Assembly: GCA_009782025.1 (NCBI GenBank)
Contig: WQUQ01000337.1
Span: 1-18,277 of the forward strand
DNA length: 18,277 nucleotides
Direction of reading: 5' to 3'
From: Desulfobulbus sp.
GTDB taxonomy: Bacteria > Pseudomonadota > Gammaproteobacteria > Burkholderiales > Rhodocyclaceae
Made by a program: the position numbers and the translations under genes. The number at the start of each line of letters is the position of its first letter. The stretch's first letter is position 1. Below, one piece after another: positions 1 to 6,679 of this stretch. The notes under the pieces are model-generated. The model saw nothing but the letters and a program-made list of their open reading frames with translations, did no database searches and was not told the DNA's origin.

Positions 1-814
1 GCGTCTCGATCGCGGCGAAGTTGCCGCGCAGGCGGTCGGCCAGCGCGTAGGCCGCCTCGCCGTCGGCCTCCGGCAACAGCAGGACGAACTCGTCGCCACC
101 GTAACGATAAGCGCTGTCGGTACGGCGCAGGCACTCGGTGATGACGCCGGCCAGCACTTGCAACACACGGTCGCCTTCGATGTGGCCGAAGCGATCGTTG
201 ATGGATTTGAAATCGTCGCAATCGATGACCACCAGCGAAAGCGCGCGGTCATAGCGCTCGGCCCGCTCGATTTCGGCCAGCAGACGTTCGTGCAGGTGGC
301 GCGCGTTGAACAGCCCGGTCAGCGGATCGGTCAGGCTCAACTGGCGATAACGCTCCTCGCTCTCGCGCAGCGCCTCTTCGGCATAACGCCGTTCGCTGAC
401 ATCCTGTAACGTCTCGAAGGCGCCGACGATCTCGCCAGCGGCATTACGCAGCGGCGCCACGGTAACGAACAGCCAGCGCCCGTCCTCGCCAAAATGCGGC
501 AGGAAATCCTCGATCTCGTAGGCCCCCTCGATCAGCGCCGAGGGCCGGAAACGATTGTGGTAGTAGCGATCCATGATGCTCTCGCTGATCCCGTCGATAA
601 TCAGGTCGGCCATCAGGGGGCGCTGCGCGGCATAAAAAGCCCGCCACTGATCGCAGGTGCCGATCATGTCACTCGCCGGCAAGCCGGTCAGGATTTCGCA
701 GGCGTGGTTCCAATGCACGATCTGGTGCCGCGCATTGATGACGATGGTGGGAACCGGACTGTTCTCGACCAGTTGCGCCGGGTCGAAATAGTCTTTTTCG
801 GACGTCAGTGGCAT
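1..814 (-). CDS. PAS-GGDEF diguanylate cyclase, 3' end cut off by window
   Basis: The reverse strand from the ATG at 814 reads 271 codons without a stop and leaves the window at base 1, so only the C-terminal part of the cyclase domain is missing. Residues about 14-140 form a PAS-type sensor region (VPTIVINARHQIVHWNHAC onward, ending in the PAC-like ETLQDVSERRYAEEALRESE). Residues about 155-271 are a GGDEF domain that begins with LTDPLTGLFNARHL. The active-site signature is an intact GGDEF at residues 239-243. An RRTD at 230-233 lies exactly five residues before it, which matches the RxxD inhibitory site used for c-di-GMP feedback. The family makes cyclic di-GMP from two GTP. There is no signal peptide or membrane helix in the visible part, so a cytoplasmic sensor is likely. 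A C-terminal EAL domain cannot be excluded. The gene diverges from nth; a purine-rich GAAAGAGA precedes the start at a somewhat long spacing. Confidence 0.9.
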   Translation of the reverse strand, partial: MPLTSEKDYFDPAQLVENSPVPTIVINARHQIVHWNHACEILTGLPASDMIGTCDQWRAFYAAQRPLMADLIIDGISESIMDRYYHNRFRPSALIEGAYEIEDFLPHFGEDGRWLFVTVAPLRNAAGEIVGAFETLQDVSERRYAEEALRESEERYRQLSLTDPLTGLFNARHLHERLLAEIERAERYDRALSLVVIDCDDFKSINDRFGHIEGDRVLQVLAGVITECLRRTDSAYRYGGDEFVLLLPEADGEAAYALADRLRGNFAAIET

Positions 815-853
815 ACAGGGGCCATCTCTTTCTCTGTCAAAACTCCTGTCCCG

Positions 854-859
854 TACAAT
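854..859 (+). promoter_or_regulatory. possible -10 box for nth operon
   Basis: TACAAT matches five of six bases of the sigma-70 -10 consensus and lies in the 83-bp divergent gap, 38 bp before the nth GTG. No good -35 box is seen at 16-18 bp spacing, so this is weak. Confidence 0.25.
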
Positions 860-897
860 ATCGCGTATTCCGCACCGCCTTTCAATCGCCGCCCGCC

Positions 898-1530
898 GTG
901 AAAAAAGCCGACATCGTCCAGTTCTACAGCCGCCTGCGCGACGCCAATCCGGCGCCGACCACCGAACTGGGCTATGCCACGCCGTTCCAGTTGCTGGTCG
1001 CCGTCATCCTCTCGGCGCAAGCCACCGATGCGGGCGTCAACAAGGCCACGGCGCGCCTCTTTCCCATCGCCCCGACGCCGGCCGCCATGCTGGCGCTGGG
1101 CGAGGATGGCCTGATCGACGCCATCCGCACCATCGGCCTGTACCGGACCAAGGCCAGGAACATCATCGCCACCTGCCAGTTGCTGCTCGAACGTCACCGC
1201 GGCGAGGTGCCCGCCGAGCGGGCGGCCCTCGAAGCGCTGCCCGGTGTCGGCCGCAAAACCGCCAATGTCGTGCTCAACACCGCCTTCGGCCAGCCGACCA
1301 TCGCTGTCGACACCCACATCTTCCGCCTCGGCAACCGCACCGGCCTGGCCCCCGGCAAAACCGTCGATGCCGTCGAAGCCCGGCTGCTCTGCGTCACGCC
1401 CCCGGAATTTCGCAAGGACGCGCACCACTGGCTGATCCTGCACGGCCGCTACGTCTGCAAGGCGCGGCGACCGGAATGCGCGCGCTGCATCGTCGCCGAC
1501 CTGTGCGTCTGGCCGGACAAGACTGCGTGA
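898..1530 (+). CDS. nth: Endonuclease III (DNA glycosylase/AP lyase)
   Basis: This 210-residue base-excision repair enzyme removes oxidised pyrimidines and cleaves the abasic strand by beta-elimination. I chose the GTG at 898 because the protein then begins KKADIVQFYSRLRDANPAPTTEL, which aligns with the start of E. coli Nth (211 aa). The frame is open back to an ATG at 808, but that would add 30 unrelated residues and overlap the divergent GGDEF gene. The helix-hairpin-helix LPGVGRKTANVV carries catalytic Lys120, and VDTHIFR carries catalytic Asp138, both at the E. coli positions. The C-terminal C-x6-C-x2-C-x5-C motif (CKARRPECARCIVADLC) is an intact 4Fe-4S cluster loop. No strong Shine-Dalgarno sequence precedes the start. 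It heads a tight operon with the FIST and DUF1841 genes. Confidence 0.96.
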   Translation: MKKADIVQFYSRLRDANPAPTTELGYATPFQLLVAVILSAQATDAGVNKATARLFPIAPTPAAMLALGEDGLIDAIRTIGLYRTKARNIIATCQLLLERHRGEVPAERAALEALPGVGRKTANVVLNTAFGQPTIAVDTHIFRLGNRTGLAPGKTVDAVEARLLCVTPPEFRKDAHHWLILHGRYVCKARRPECARCIVADLCVWPDKTA

Positions 1531-2537
1531 AGGCGGCCACCGGCTGCGCCAGCGGCCCGCGAGCGGACAAGGAACTGGCGGCGGCGGCGGTGCGCCAGGC
1601 TTTGGCCGCCGCCGGCCTGGAGCGCGCCGAACGGGTGCTGTTGCTGCTCAGCCGCGAATTCGCCCGCCAGCCGACGCCGGCCATCCTCGCCGCGGCCAGC
1701 GCCGCCGGCTGCCTGCAAATCGGCGGCGCGACCGCCAATGGCCTGTTGACCGAAGCCGGCTGGCTGCTTGACCAACCCGCCGCCGTCGCGCTGGTTCTTG
1801 GCGAATTGCCGCCCGCCACGGCGGACGCGACGCCGTTGTTGTCATTCACCGGTCGCACCGCCCTGCCCTACCTCTGGCCAGCATCGCCGCCGCGCGCCGG
1901 CCTGCTGGAAAGCGCTGCCGCCACCTGGAATCAGGCGCGTCCGGGCGGCCCGGAAGGCGTCGCCATCGCGCTGCCCGGTCTCGCTTGCCAGATGCTGCGA
2001 GCCGCTGGCCTCTATCCCTTGGGCGCGGCCCAGCGCGTCGATCAATGCGCCGGCTACGATCTGCGCCGCGTCGCCGGCCAGACGGCGGTTGAAAGCCTGC
2101 GCCGCGCCCTGCCGGCTGATCTGCGCGCCGCGCAGCCGTTGCACCGGGTCGCCGTGATCGTCGCCGACGACGCGCCGGCCATCGGCATTCTCGCCGCCAA
2201 CGCCGACGGTTCGCTGACGCTGACCGCCTCGCTCGCCGCCGGTCAGCCGCTGACCTGGGCCATGCGCCAGCCGCTGGCCGCCGAGCAGGAAATGCGGCGT
2301 TTGCTGGCCGCCGTCGTGGAGCCGCCGCCGGCCTTCGCCCTGATGTTTTCCTGCATTGGCCGCGGCCCGCTGTTCTACGGCGGCGACGACCGCGATCTGC
2401 TGGCTTTTCGCCAACGCTTTCCCGGCGTGCCGCTGCTCGGCGCTTACGGCAGCGGCCAGATCGCCCCGACCGCCAGCGGCAACCAGTTATTCCAGAATAC
2501 CGCCCTGACCCTGCTTTACCGGAGCCGCCATGTTTAA
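1527..2537 (+). CDS. FIST-domain sensory protein
   Basis: The GTG at 1527 overlaps the nth TGA (GTGA), giving a 336-residue product. The frame is open to an ATG at 1476, but that start would overlap nth by 55 bp. The C-terminal third is the best evidence: residues about 270-332 (FALMFSCIGRGPLFYGGDD, then PGVPLLGAYGSGQIAPT and FQNTALTLLY) match the FIST C-terminal signature. The N-terminal half, with the motif CLQIGGATANGLL near residues 65-77, fits FIST N. FIST domains are proposed small-ligand sensors, often for amino acids, in signalling proteins. Here the domain pair stands alone with no kinase, GGDEF or receiver attached, so the output is unknown. No signal peptide is seen. Coupling to nth suggests co-translation, not a shared mechanism. 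Confidence 0.82.
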   Translation: MKAATGCASGPRADKELAAAAVRQALAAAGLERAERVLLLLSREFARQPTPAILAAASAAGCLQIGGATANGLLTEAGWLLDQPAAVALVLGELPPATADATPLLSFTGRTALPYLWPASPPRAGLLESAAATWNQARPGGPEGVAIALPGLACQMLRAAGLYPLGAAQRVDQCAGYDLRRVAGQTAVESLRRALPADLRAAQPLHRVAVIVADDAPAIGILAANADGSLTLTASLAAGQPLTWAMRQPLAAEQEMRRLLAAVVEPPPAFALMFSCIGRGPLFYGGDDRDLLAFRQRFPGVPLLGAYGSGQIAPTASGNQLFQNTALTLLYRSRHV

Positions 2538-2961
2538 CCCCTCGCGCGAACAGGTTCGCCGTTTTTTCTGCGACGCCTGGCGTAAACATCAGGAACGCCT
2601 GCCGCTGGTCGGCGCAGAAGTCGCCGCCGCCGACCTGGCCGCCCGCCACCCCGAATATCACGCCCTGCTGGCCGATGCGGCAGGCGCGCTGGACAAGGAA
2701 TGGACGCCGGAGGGCGGGCAGATGAATCCCTTCCTGCACCTGTCGCTGCACCTGGCGATCCACGAACAATTGAGCATCGACCAGCCGCCCGGCATCCGCG
2801 CCGCCTGCGAGCAATTGACCCGGCGCATGGAACGCCATGCCGCCGAGCACATCCTGCTCGAAGCCCTGGCCGAAACAGTCTGGCGGGCGCAACAGAACGG
2901 CGGCCAACTCGACGCCGCCGCCTACATCGAGGCGGTGCGCCGCCAGGCGGGATTGCCGTAG
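2530..2961 (+). CDS. DUF1841 family protein
   Basis: The 143-residue product begins MFNPSREQVRRFFCDAWRKH and contains MNPFLHLSLHLAIHEQLSID at about 65-84, a stretch I recognise as the core of the proteobacterial DUF1841 family. It is followed by PPGIR, RHAAEHILLEALAE and a conserved Trp-Arg-Ala-Gln. The function is not known. The sequence is His-rich and helical with no signal peptide or membrane segment, so a small cytoplasmic protein is likely. The ATG lies inside the last codons of the FIST gene (8-nt overlap) behind a GGAG at 2521-2524, 5 nt before the ATG. Third gene of the nth operon; length is normal for the family. Confidence 0.88.
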   Translation: MFNPSREQVRRFFCDAWRKHQERLPLVGAEVAAADLAARHPEYHALLADAAGALDKEWTPEGGQMNPFLHLSLHLAIHEQLSIDQPPGIRAACEQLTRRMERHAAEHILLEALAETVWRAQQNGGQLDAAAYIEAVRRQAGLP

Positions 2962-2967
2962 AACCCG

Positions 2968-2983
2968 TGCAAAATCTTTTGCA
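2968..2983. terminator. small AT-rich hairpin between convergent genes
   Basis: TGCAAAA and TTTTGCA form a perfect 7-bp inverted repeat with a 2-nt centre in the 25-bp gap between two convergent genes. T-rich sequence follows on the plus strand (TTCTCATTCTT). The stem has only two G-C pairs, so it would be a weak bidirectional terminator at best. Confidence 0.3.
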
Positions 2984-2986
2984 TTC

Positions 2987-3313
2987 TCATTCTTCAAGCA
3001 CGCCGTAGATCAGCACGTGGCGTTCGAGCAGGTCATCGAAGGCTGCCGGGACAATGGCCAGACGATGCTCGGCCGGCGTTCGGCAATGCTGGTCGACCCA
3101 GGCTGCGGCCGCCTGGCGGGCGGCGGCGAAGGTCGCGAACAGGCCGGCCAGAGCGGGCGAGCGAACCGGCAGAAAATCGCCGCTGCGACGGTCGAGCAGC
3201 CGGTCGCTGCCGAGCATCTGCACGGCGTAACCGGCGGCGGGCCGCCGTAGCGGCAGATCCTCGACAACGAAAGGGTCGCCGAAGGCATCGGCGGCGTGCT
3301 CGAAGCAGGACAT
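2987..3313 (-). CDS. Hypothetical protein, 108 aa
   Basis: I do not recognise this family. The product starts MSCFEHAADAFGDPFVVEDL and is rich in Ala, Leu and Arg. It has an alpha-helical central stretch (LAGLFATFAAARQAAAAWVDQH) and ends HVLIYGVLEE. No signal peptide, membrane helix, metal motif or nucleotide-binding motif is evident. It follows the DUF465 gene by only 5 nt on the same strand, so the two are probably cotranscribed. Codon use fits the neighbouring core genes, supporting a real gene. A competing plus-strand frame over the same bases lacks a plausible start context. No function is assigned. Confidence 0.62.
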   Translation of the reverse strand: MSCFEHAADAFGDPFVVEDLPLRRPAAGYAVQMLGSDRLLDRRSGDFLPVRSPALAGLFATFAAARQAAAAWVDQHCRTPAEHRLAIVPAAFDDLLERHVLIYGVLEE

Positions 3314-3318
3314 GGAAA

Positions 3319-3540
3319 TCAGGCCGGGATGTCGGGAATCAGCATCTGTTCTAGCAACTCGATCTGGTCCTTGAGCAGCAGTTTGCGTTTTTTCAGACGC
3401 CGAACCAGCAACTCGTCGGGCGGCGGATTGTCGCTCAGATGGGCAATCACCTGATCGAGATCGCGATGCTCCGTGCGCAACTCGTGCAACTGCTCGCGGA
3501 TGTCGCCGATGTCGGCATCGCTCAACGGGTGCGTGGCCAT
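3319..3540 (-). CDS. DUF465/YdcH-like small coiled-coil protein
   Basis: The 73-residue product is charged and helical. Its C-terminal signature LLVRRLKKRKLLLKDQIELLEQML resembles the VVRMKKQKLQLKDEM stretch of YdcH/DUF465 proteins, which are short coiled-coil proteins of unknown role. The frame opens at a TTG (3546), but I chose the ATG at 3540 because CAGGAG sits 6 nt upstream of it, ideal for ribosome binding. It is the first gene of a two-gene minus-strand unit. The gene diverges from the 102-aa gene at 3603. Family membership is from pattern recognition only; SlyX-like proteins are the main alternative. Confidence 0.78.
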   Translation of the reverse strand: MATHPLSDADIGDIREQLHELRTEHRDLDQVIAHLSDNPPPDELLVRRLKKRKLLLKDQIELLEQMLIPDIPA

Positions 3541-3563
3541 GTTCAACTCCTGACAGTTTCCTT

Positions 3564-3572
3564 TGCTAGAAT
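3564..3572 (+). promoter_or_regulatory. candidate extended -10 promoter for the 102-aa gene and greB
   Basis: TGCTAGAAT fits an extended -10 (TGn plus a five-of-six TATAAT match) in the 62-bp divergent gap. No good -35 at normal spacing is present, which extended -10 promoters tolerate. A start near 3579 would give a leader of about 24 nt containing the GGAGG. Confidence 0.4.
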
Positions 3573-3602
3573 AGCCCGAACACCCGACGGGAGGAAAAAG
3601 AA

Positions 3603-3911
3603 ATGCAACATCATGTGATTGTGACCTTCGGCAAGGATTGCGAGTACGACTTCAAATTCTCTGGCGGCATCATGATCGACGAAGCGCGCAAATGGTTTGA
3701 TCGCGAGTTCGACACCCTTGAATGCGATGTGAATACGCCGACCGGCAAGATTCTCGCCGTCGATCGCATCCTCAGCGTCGCCAAATATGCCGGCGAAAAG
3801 CGCTTCCACGATCAACGCACCTGGGCCGAGCAGTTCGCCAGAAACACGGCCGCCGTTCTCGGACGCGACCTGATCCGCGTCGACGTCGAGCATTACAGCA
3901 TCGGTTATTGA
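3603..3911 (+). CDS. Hypothetical protein, 102 aa, coupled to greB
   Basis: The family is not recognised. The product starts MQHHVIVTFGKDCEYDFKFS, with alternating hydrophobic residues suggesting a beta-strand-rich N-terminus. Charged, helical sequence follows (MIDEARKWFDREFDTLECDV), and it ends DLIRVDVEHYSIGY. There is no signal peptide or transmembrane segment. A strong GGAGG at 3590-3594 lies 8 nt before the ATG. Its TGA shares one base with the greB ATG (TGATG), so the two genes are translationally coupled. That coupling and the normal codon use support a real gene. A function connected to transcription elongation is possible from context alone, but nothing in the sequence proves it. Confidence 0.75.
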   Translation: MQHHVIVTFGKDCEYDFKFSGGIMIDEARKWFDREFDTLECDVNTPTGKILAVDRILSVAKYAGEKRFHDQRTWAEQFARNTAAVLGRDLIRVDVEHYSIGY

Positions 3912-4468
3912 TGAACAAGGCGTTCGTCCGGGAAAGCGACGGCGACGACGAGGAAGAACCCCAAGCCGCGCCCGGCCTGCCCGCCGGCACGCGCAATTAC
4001 ATCACCCCGGCCGGCCACGCCCGCCTGCGCGACGAGCTTGAGGAACTGGTCAAGCGCGAACGTCCGCGCATCGTCGATATCGTCGCCTGGGCCGCCTCCA
4101 ATGGCGACCGTTCGGAAAATGGCGACTACATCTATGGCAAGCGCCGCCTGCGGGAAATCGACCGGCGCATCCGCTTTTTGACCAAACGCCTCGAATTGGC
4201 CGAGGTTGTCGACCCGCTGCGCCAGGGCGACAACGAGCAGATTTTCTTCGGCGCCCGCGTCACCGTCGCCGACAGCGACGGCGTTGAGAATACCTACACC
4301 ATCGTCGGCGTCGACGAAGCCGACGCCGCCATCGGCCGTATCAGCTGGATTTCCCCCCTGGCGCGCGCCCTCATCAAGGCGCGCTGCGGCGACGCCATCC
4401 GCTTCCAGAGTCCGCTCGGCCCGCGTGACCTCGATATTGTCGAGGTTTGTTACGCGGCTATTGATTGA
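3911..4468 (+). CDS. greB: Transcription elongation factor GreB
   Basis: The 185-residue protein stimulates RNA cleavage in backtracked RNA polymerase. Residues about 28-100 form the coiled-coil domain (ITPAGHARLRDELEELVKRERP, then NGDRSENGDYIYGKRRLREIDRRI). The tip acidic residues Asp66 and Glu69 in GDRSEN align with the catalytic D41/E44 pair of E. coli GreB. The KRRLREIDRRIRFLTKRLE stretch favours GreB over GreA. The C-terminal FKBP-like domain ends PLGPRDLDIVEVCY. It is about 27 residues longer than E. coli GreB (158 aa) because of an acidic N-terminal extension with DGDDEEE. The ATG at 3911 overlaps the preceding stop; an in-frame open stretch runs further upstream but lies within the preceding gene. 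Confidence 0.95.
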   Translation: MNKAFVRESDGDDEEEPQAAPGLPAGTRNYITPAGHARLRDELEELVKRERPRIVDIVAWAASNGDRSENGDYIYGKRRLREIDRRIRFLTKRLELAEVVDPLRQGDNEQIFFGARVTVADSDGVENTYTIVGVDEADAAIGRISWISPLARALIKARCGDAIRFQSPLGPRDLDIVEVCYAAID

Positions 4469-4483
4469 CGACGATCAGACTGG

Positions 4484-4531
4484 CTATCGTGCCGCCTATC
4501 GTATTTGCGATATTACCTGAACGGGTATAAA
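4484..4531 (+). promoter_or_regulatory. higBA promoter with repeated/inverted operator-like motif
   Basis: TTGCGA (4505-4510) and TATAAA (4526-4531) form a sigma-70-like pair with a short 15-bp spacer. The -35 box is embedded in an inverted repeat, TATCG at 4497-4501 and CGATA at 4508-4512. A direct copy of CTATCGT occurs at 4484-4490 and 4496-4502. Such repeats are where a HigA-type antitoxin would be expected to bind; that role is inferred. Confidence 0.45.
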
Positions 4532-4538
4532 TTACCCC

Positions 4539-4916
4539 ATGGTCGCCAAAGAAAAACCGCTCAAATGGATTGCCAGCAGCTACAAAGATCTGATGGCACT
4601 GCCGCTCGACGTGCGAAAGTTCTTTGGTTACGCGCTGGATTTCGCGCAACGTGGCGGCCAACACGACGCGGCAAAAGTGCTCAAAGGCTTTGGTGGTGCT
4701 GGTGTGCTGGAGGTTGTCGAAGACGATGCCGACGGCACCTATCGGGCGGTTTACACGGTGAAATTTGCGGAGGCAGTATTCGTCCTGCATTGCTTCCAGA
4801 AGAAGAGCAAGAGCGGGATCGCCACACCGAAGACAGACATGGACATCATCCGCGCCCGGTTGAAGGTGGCCGAGGCAATGGTACAGGAGCTACGGAATGC
4901 GCAAACAAATCATTGA
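4539..4916 (+). CDS. higB: HigB/RelE-like toxin (phage-derived Gp49-like family)
   Basis: The 125-residue product has the layout of the Gp49-like/HigB branch of the RelE toxin superfamily, typically ribosome-dependent mRNA endonucleases. It starts with a basic SSYKDLMALPLDVRKFFGYALDFAQRG helix region. It continues with the strand pair GVLEVVEDDADGTYRAVYTVKF, the FVLHCFQKKSKSG strand (about 85-97) with the conserved Phe-Lys-Lys-Lys basic patch, and a C-terminal helix. It precedes and overlaps a helix-turn-helix antitoxin by 20 nt, the toxin-first order of higBA loci. There is no Shine-Dalgarno sequence before the ATG, and the putative -10 ends only 7 nt upstream, so translation may be leaderless. 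Codon use is less GC-rich than the flanking core genes, consistent with horizontal acquisition. The exact subfamily is uncertain. Confidence 0.87.
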   Translation: MVAKEKPLKWIASSYKDLMALPLDVRKFFGYALDFAQRGGQHDAAKVLKGFGGAGVLEVVEDDADGTYRAVYTVKFAEAVFVLHCFQKKSKSGIATPKTDMDIIRARLKVAEAMVQELRNAQTNH

Positions 4917-5232
4917 TGGCATTGAAGTCTGGCACGGCTCGGATAACGTCTTCGCCGACCTTGGGCTGCCGGATGCCGAAAAGCTCAAGATCAAGTCCGG
5001 GTTGGCGATCGAGATCACGAAGGCCATGCGTGCGCTTGGCCTGACGCAACAAGCGGCGGCCAAGCGCATGGGTATCTCGCAAGCAAAGGTGTCGGGCATG
5101 ATGCGCGGCGATTTCACCAACCTGTCCGAGCGCAAGCTGATGGATTGTTTGAATCGCCTCGGCTACGACATCGAAATCAAGGTGCGCCCGGCGGCCGAAT
5201 CGGTCGGGCATCTGACGCTCGCCACCGCCTGA
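4897..5232 (+). CDS. higA: HigA-like antitoxin, XRE-family HTH regulator
   Basis: The 111-residue partner of the upstream toxin starts MRKQIIDGIEVWHGSDNVFADLGLPDAEKLKIKS, an N-terminal region typical of antitoxins paired with Gp49-like toxins. The helix-turn-helix lies at about residues 46-70: LGLTQQAAAKRMGISQAKVS, then GMMRGDF. It probably neutralises the toxin by complex formation and represses the shared promoter. AGGAG at 4885-4889 lies 7 nt before the ATG, a much stronger ribosome site than the toxin has, which favours antitoxin excess. Its TGA is 6 nt from the end of the convergent ankyrin gene. Roles are inferred from family and arrangement. Confidence 0.88.
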   Translation: MRKQIIDGIEVWHGSDNVFADLGLPDAEKLKIKSGLAIEITKAMRALGLTQQAAAKRMGISQAKVSGMMRGDFTNLSERKLMDCLNRLGYDIEIKVRPAAESVGHLTLATA

Positions 5233-5238
5233 CCCGCT

Positions 5239-5898
5239 TCACCGTACCTCAATCGTGACGCTGCGCCCGGATTTGCCGCCGGCTTTGCGCAGGCGCTCGA
5301 CGATGTTGGTGTTGGCGTTTTTCAGCGCCACGTCGAGCGCGGTTTCGCCTGATTCCAGTTGGCGATTCGGGTCGGCCTTGCTGGCCAGGAGCAGGTTGAC
5401 GATGTCGAGATGGCCGTTGCGCGCCGCCGCGATCAAGGGCGTGGTGCCGTTTTCGCTTGGCGCGTCGATTTCCGCGCCGGCTTTGAGCAGCGTTTGGACG
5501 ATTGCGGTATGGCCGGCGAAGGCGGCGTAGGTCAGCGGCGTCCAGCCGGGGGTGTTGAGTTTGGCGCCGGCCGCCACCAGTTGTTCGACGGCTTTTTGCC
5601 GGCCCATGAAGGCGGCCAGGCGCAGCGCGGTGTCGCCGGCGGCGTTGCGGGCGTCGAGCTTGGCGCGCTGGCGGATCAGGTAATCGACGAGTTGGTCGTG
5701 ACCGTCACGGGCGGCCAGCATCAGCAGCGTGTTGCCGTCGATGTCGGTGGTATCGACCGAAGCGCCTTTGTTCACCAGCGCCGAAATGGCGGCGGTGTCG
5801 CCCTGGCGGGCGGCCTTGATGAGATCGTCGTAGGTGGCGGCGCTGGCCGGCAGGGAGAGGCTGGCGAGCAAGGCTGCCAGCAGGAGGGGGGTTTTCAT
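5239..5898 (-). CDS. Secreted ankyrin-repeat protein
   Basis: The 219-residue product has a Sec signal peptide (MKTPLLLAALLASLSLPASA, probable cleavage after residue 20). About six ankyrin repeats of roughly 31-33 residues follow, from about 22 to 210. Canonical elements include DGNTLLMLAARDGHDQLVDYL, AGDTALRLAAFMGRQKAVEQL, GWTPLTYAAFAGHTAIVQTLL, NGTTPLIAAARNGHLDIVNLLL and SGETALDVALKNANTNIVERL. Ankyrin stacks bind proteins, so this is probably a periplasmic adaptor; no enzymatic domain is present. It is the last gene of the mltG operon; its ATG overlaps the tatD TGA by 4 nt. Its substrate or partner cannot be read from the sequence. Confidence 0.92.
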   Translation of the reverse strand: MKTPLLLAALLASLSLPASAATYDDLIKAARQGDTAAISALVNKGASVDTTDIDGNTLLMLAARDGHDQLVDYLIRQRAKLDARNAAGDTALRLAAFMGRQKAVEQLVAAGAKLNTPGWTPLTYAAFAGHTAIVQTLLKAGAEIDAPSENGTTPLIAAARNGHLDIVNLLLASKADPNRQLESGETALDVALKNANTNIVERLRKAGGKSGRSVTIEVR

Positions 5899-6677
5899 GG
5901 TGGCGCGGGCCTCTGGGCGTGGCGGAAAAGGGAAAAGAAATTGTCGCTCGTCGCCCGCGTCACTTCAGCCAGCGACAGGCCGCGCAGGCGGGCGATTTCT
6001 TCGGCGACATGGCGGACGTAGGCTGGCTGGTTGGGCTTGCCGCGAAACGGGGCCGGCGCGAGATAGGGCGAATCGGTTTCGATCAGCAGGCGGTCGAGCG
6101 GGCAGCGGGTCGCTACGTCCTTGACGATGGCGGCATTCTTGAAGGTGACGATGCCGGAAAACGACAGGTAAAAACCGAGATCGAGCGCGACGCGGGCGTT
6201 TTCCCAATCCTCGGTGAAGCAGTGCATGACGCCGCCTACCGCGCCGGCTCCCTCCTCCCGCAGCAGGCGCAGGGTGTCGGCGGTGGAATCGCGGGTATGC
6301 ACGACCAACGGTTTGCCGCAGCGGCGGGCCGCCGCGATGTGGTTGCGAAAGCGCTGCCGCTGCCATTCCGGCTTGTCCCGGTGCCAATGGTAATCCAGCC
6401 CCGTTTCGCCAATGGCGACGATGCGCGGATGATTGGCGAGTTCGACCAGGCGCTCGACGGTCGGCTCCTCGGCATCGCGGTATTCGGGATGAACGCCGAC
6501 TGTGGCGTAAAGGCGCGGATCGCGCTCGGCCAGCGCCAGCACCTGGGGAAAGTTTTCCAGATTGACGCCAATGCACAGGGCCAGTCCGACGCCGTTGTCC
6601 TGCATGGCGGCAAGCGTTTCGGGCAGGCGCTCGGCGAGGCCGGGAAAATCCAGATGGCAGTGCGAATCGACCAGCAC
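5895..6677 (-). CDS. TatD-family metal-dependent hydrolase
   Basis: The 260-residue TIM-barrel hydrolase keeps the whole metal-ligand set of the family: His6 and His8 in DSHCHLD, Glu91 in GETGLDYHW, His127 in VVHTRD, His152 in MHCFTE and Asp202 in ETDSPYLAP. TatD proteins are reported as DNases/3'-5' exonucleases; the substrate of this YcfH-like member is not certain. The start is GTG at 6677. It gives the universal (M)LVDSHCHLD beginning, and no ATG lies in frame upstream within the pilZ overlap. It begins 2 nt after the pilZ stop and its own TGA overlaps the ankyrin ATG, so it is probably translated by coupling. No good Shine-Dalgarno is visible. Confidence 0.94.
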   Translation of the reverse strand: MLVDSHCHLDFPGLAERLPETLAAMQDNGVGLALCIGVNLENFPQVLALAERDPRLYATVGVHPEYRDAEEPTVERLVELANHPRIVAIGETGLDYHWHRDKPEWQRQRFRNHIAAARRCGKPLVVHTRDSTADTLRLLREEGAGAVGGVMHCFTEDWENARVALDLGFYLSFSGIVTFKNAAIVKDVATRCPLDRLLIETDSPYLAPAPFRGKPNQPAYVRHVAEEIARLRGLSLAEVTRATSDNFFSLFRHAQRPAPP

Positions 6678-6679
6678 GG

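Noticed and set aside
1846..2997. Long minus-strand open frame (383 codons) opposite the FIST and DUF1841 genes
   Set aside because: Its translation is low-complexity and Arg-rich with no family motif, and it is antisense to genes with clear domains. GC-rich codon bias creates such frames.
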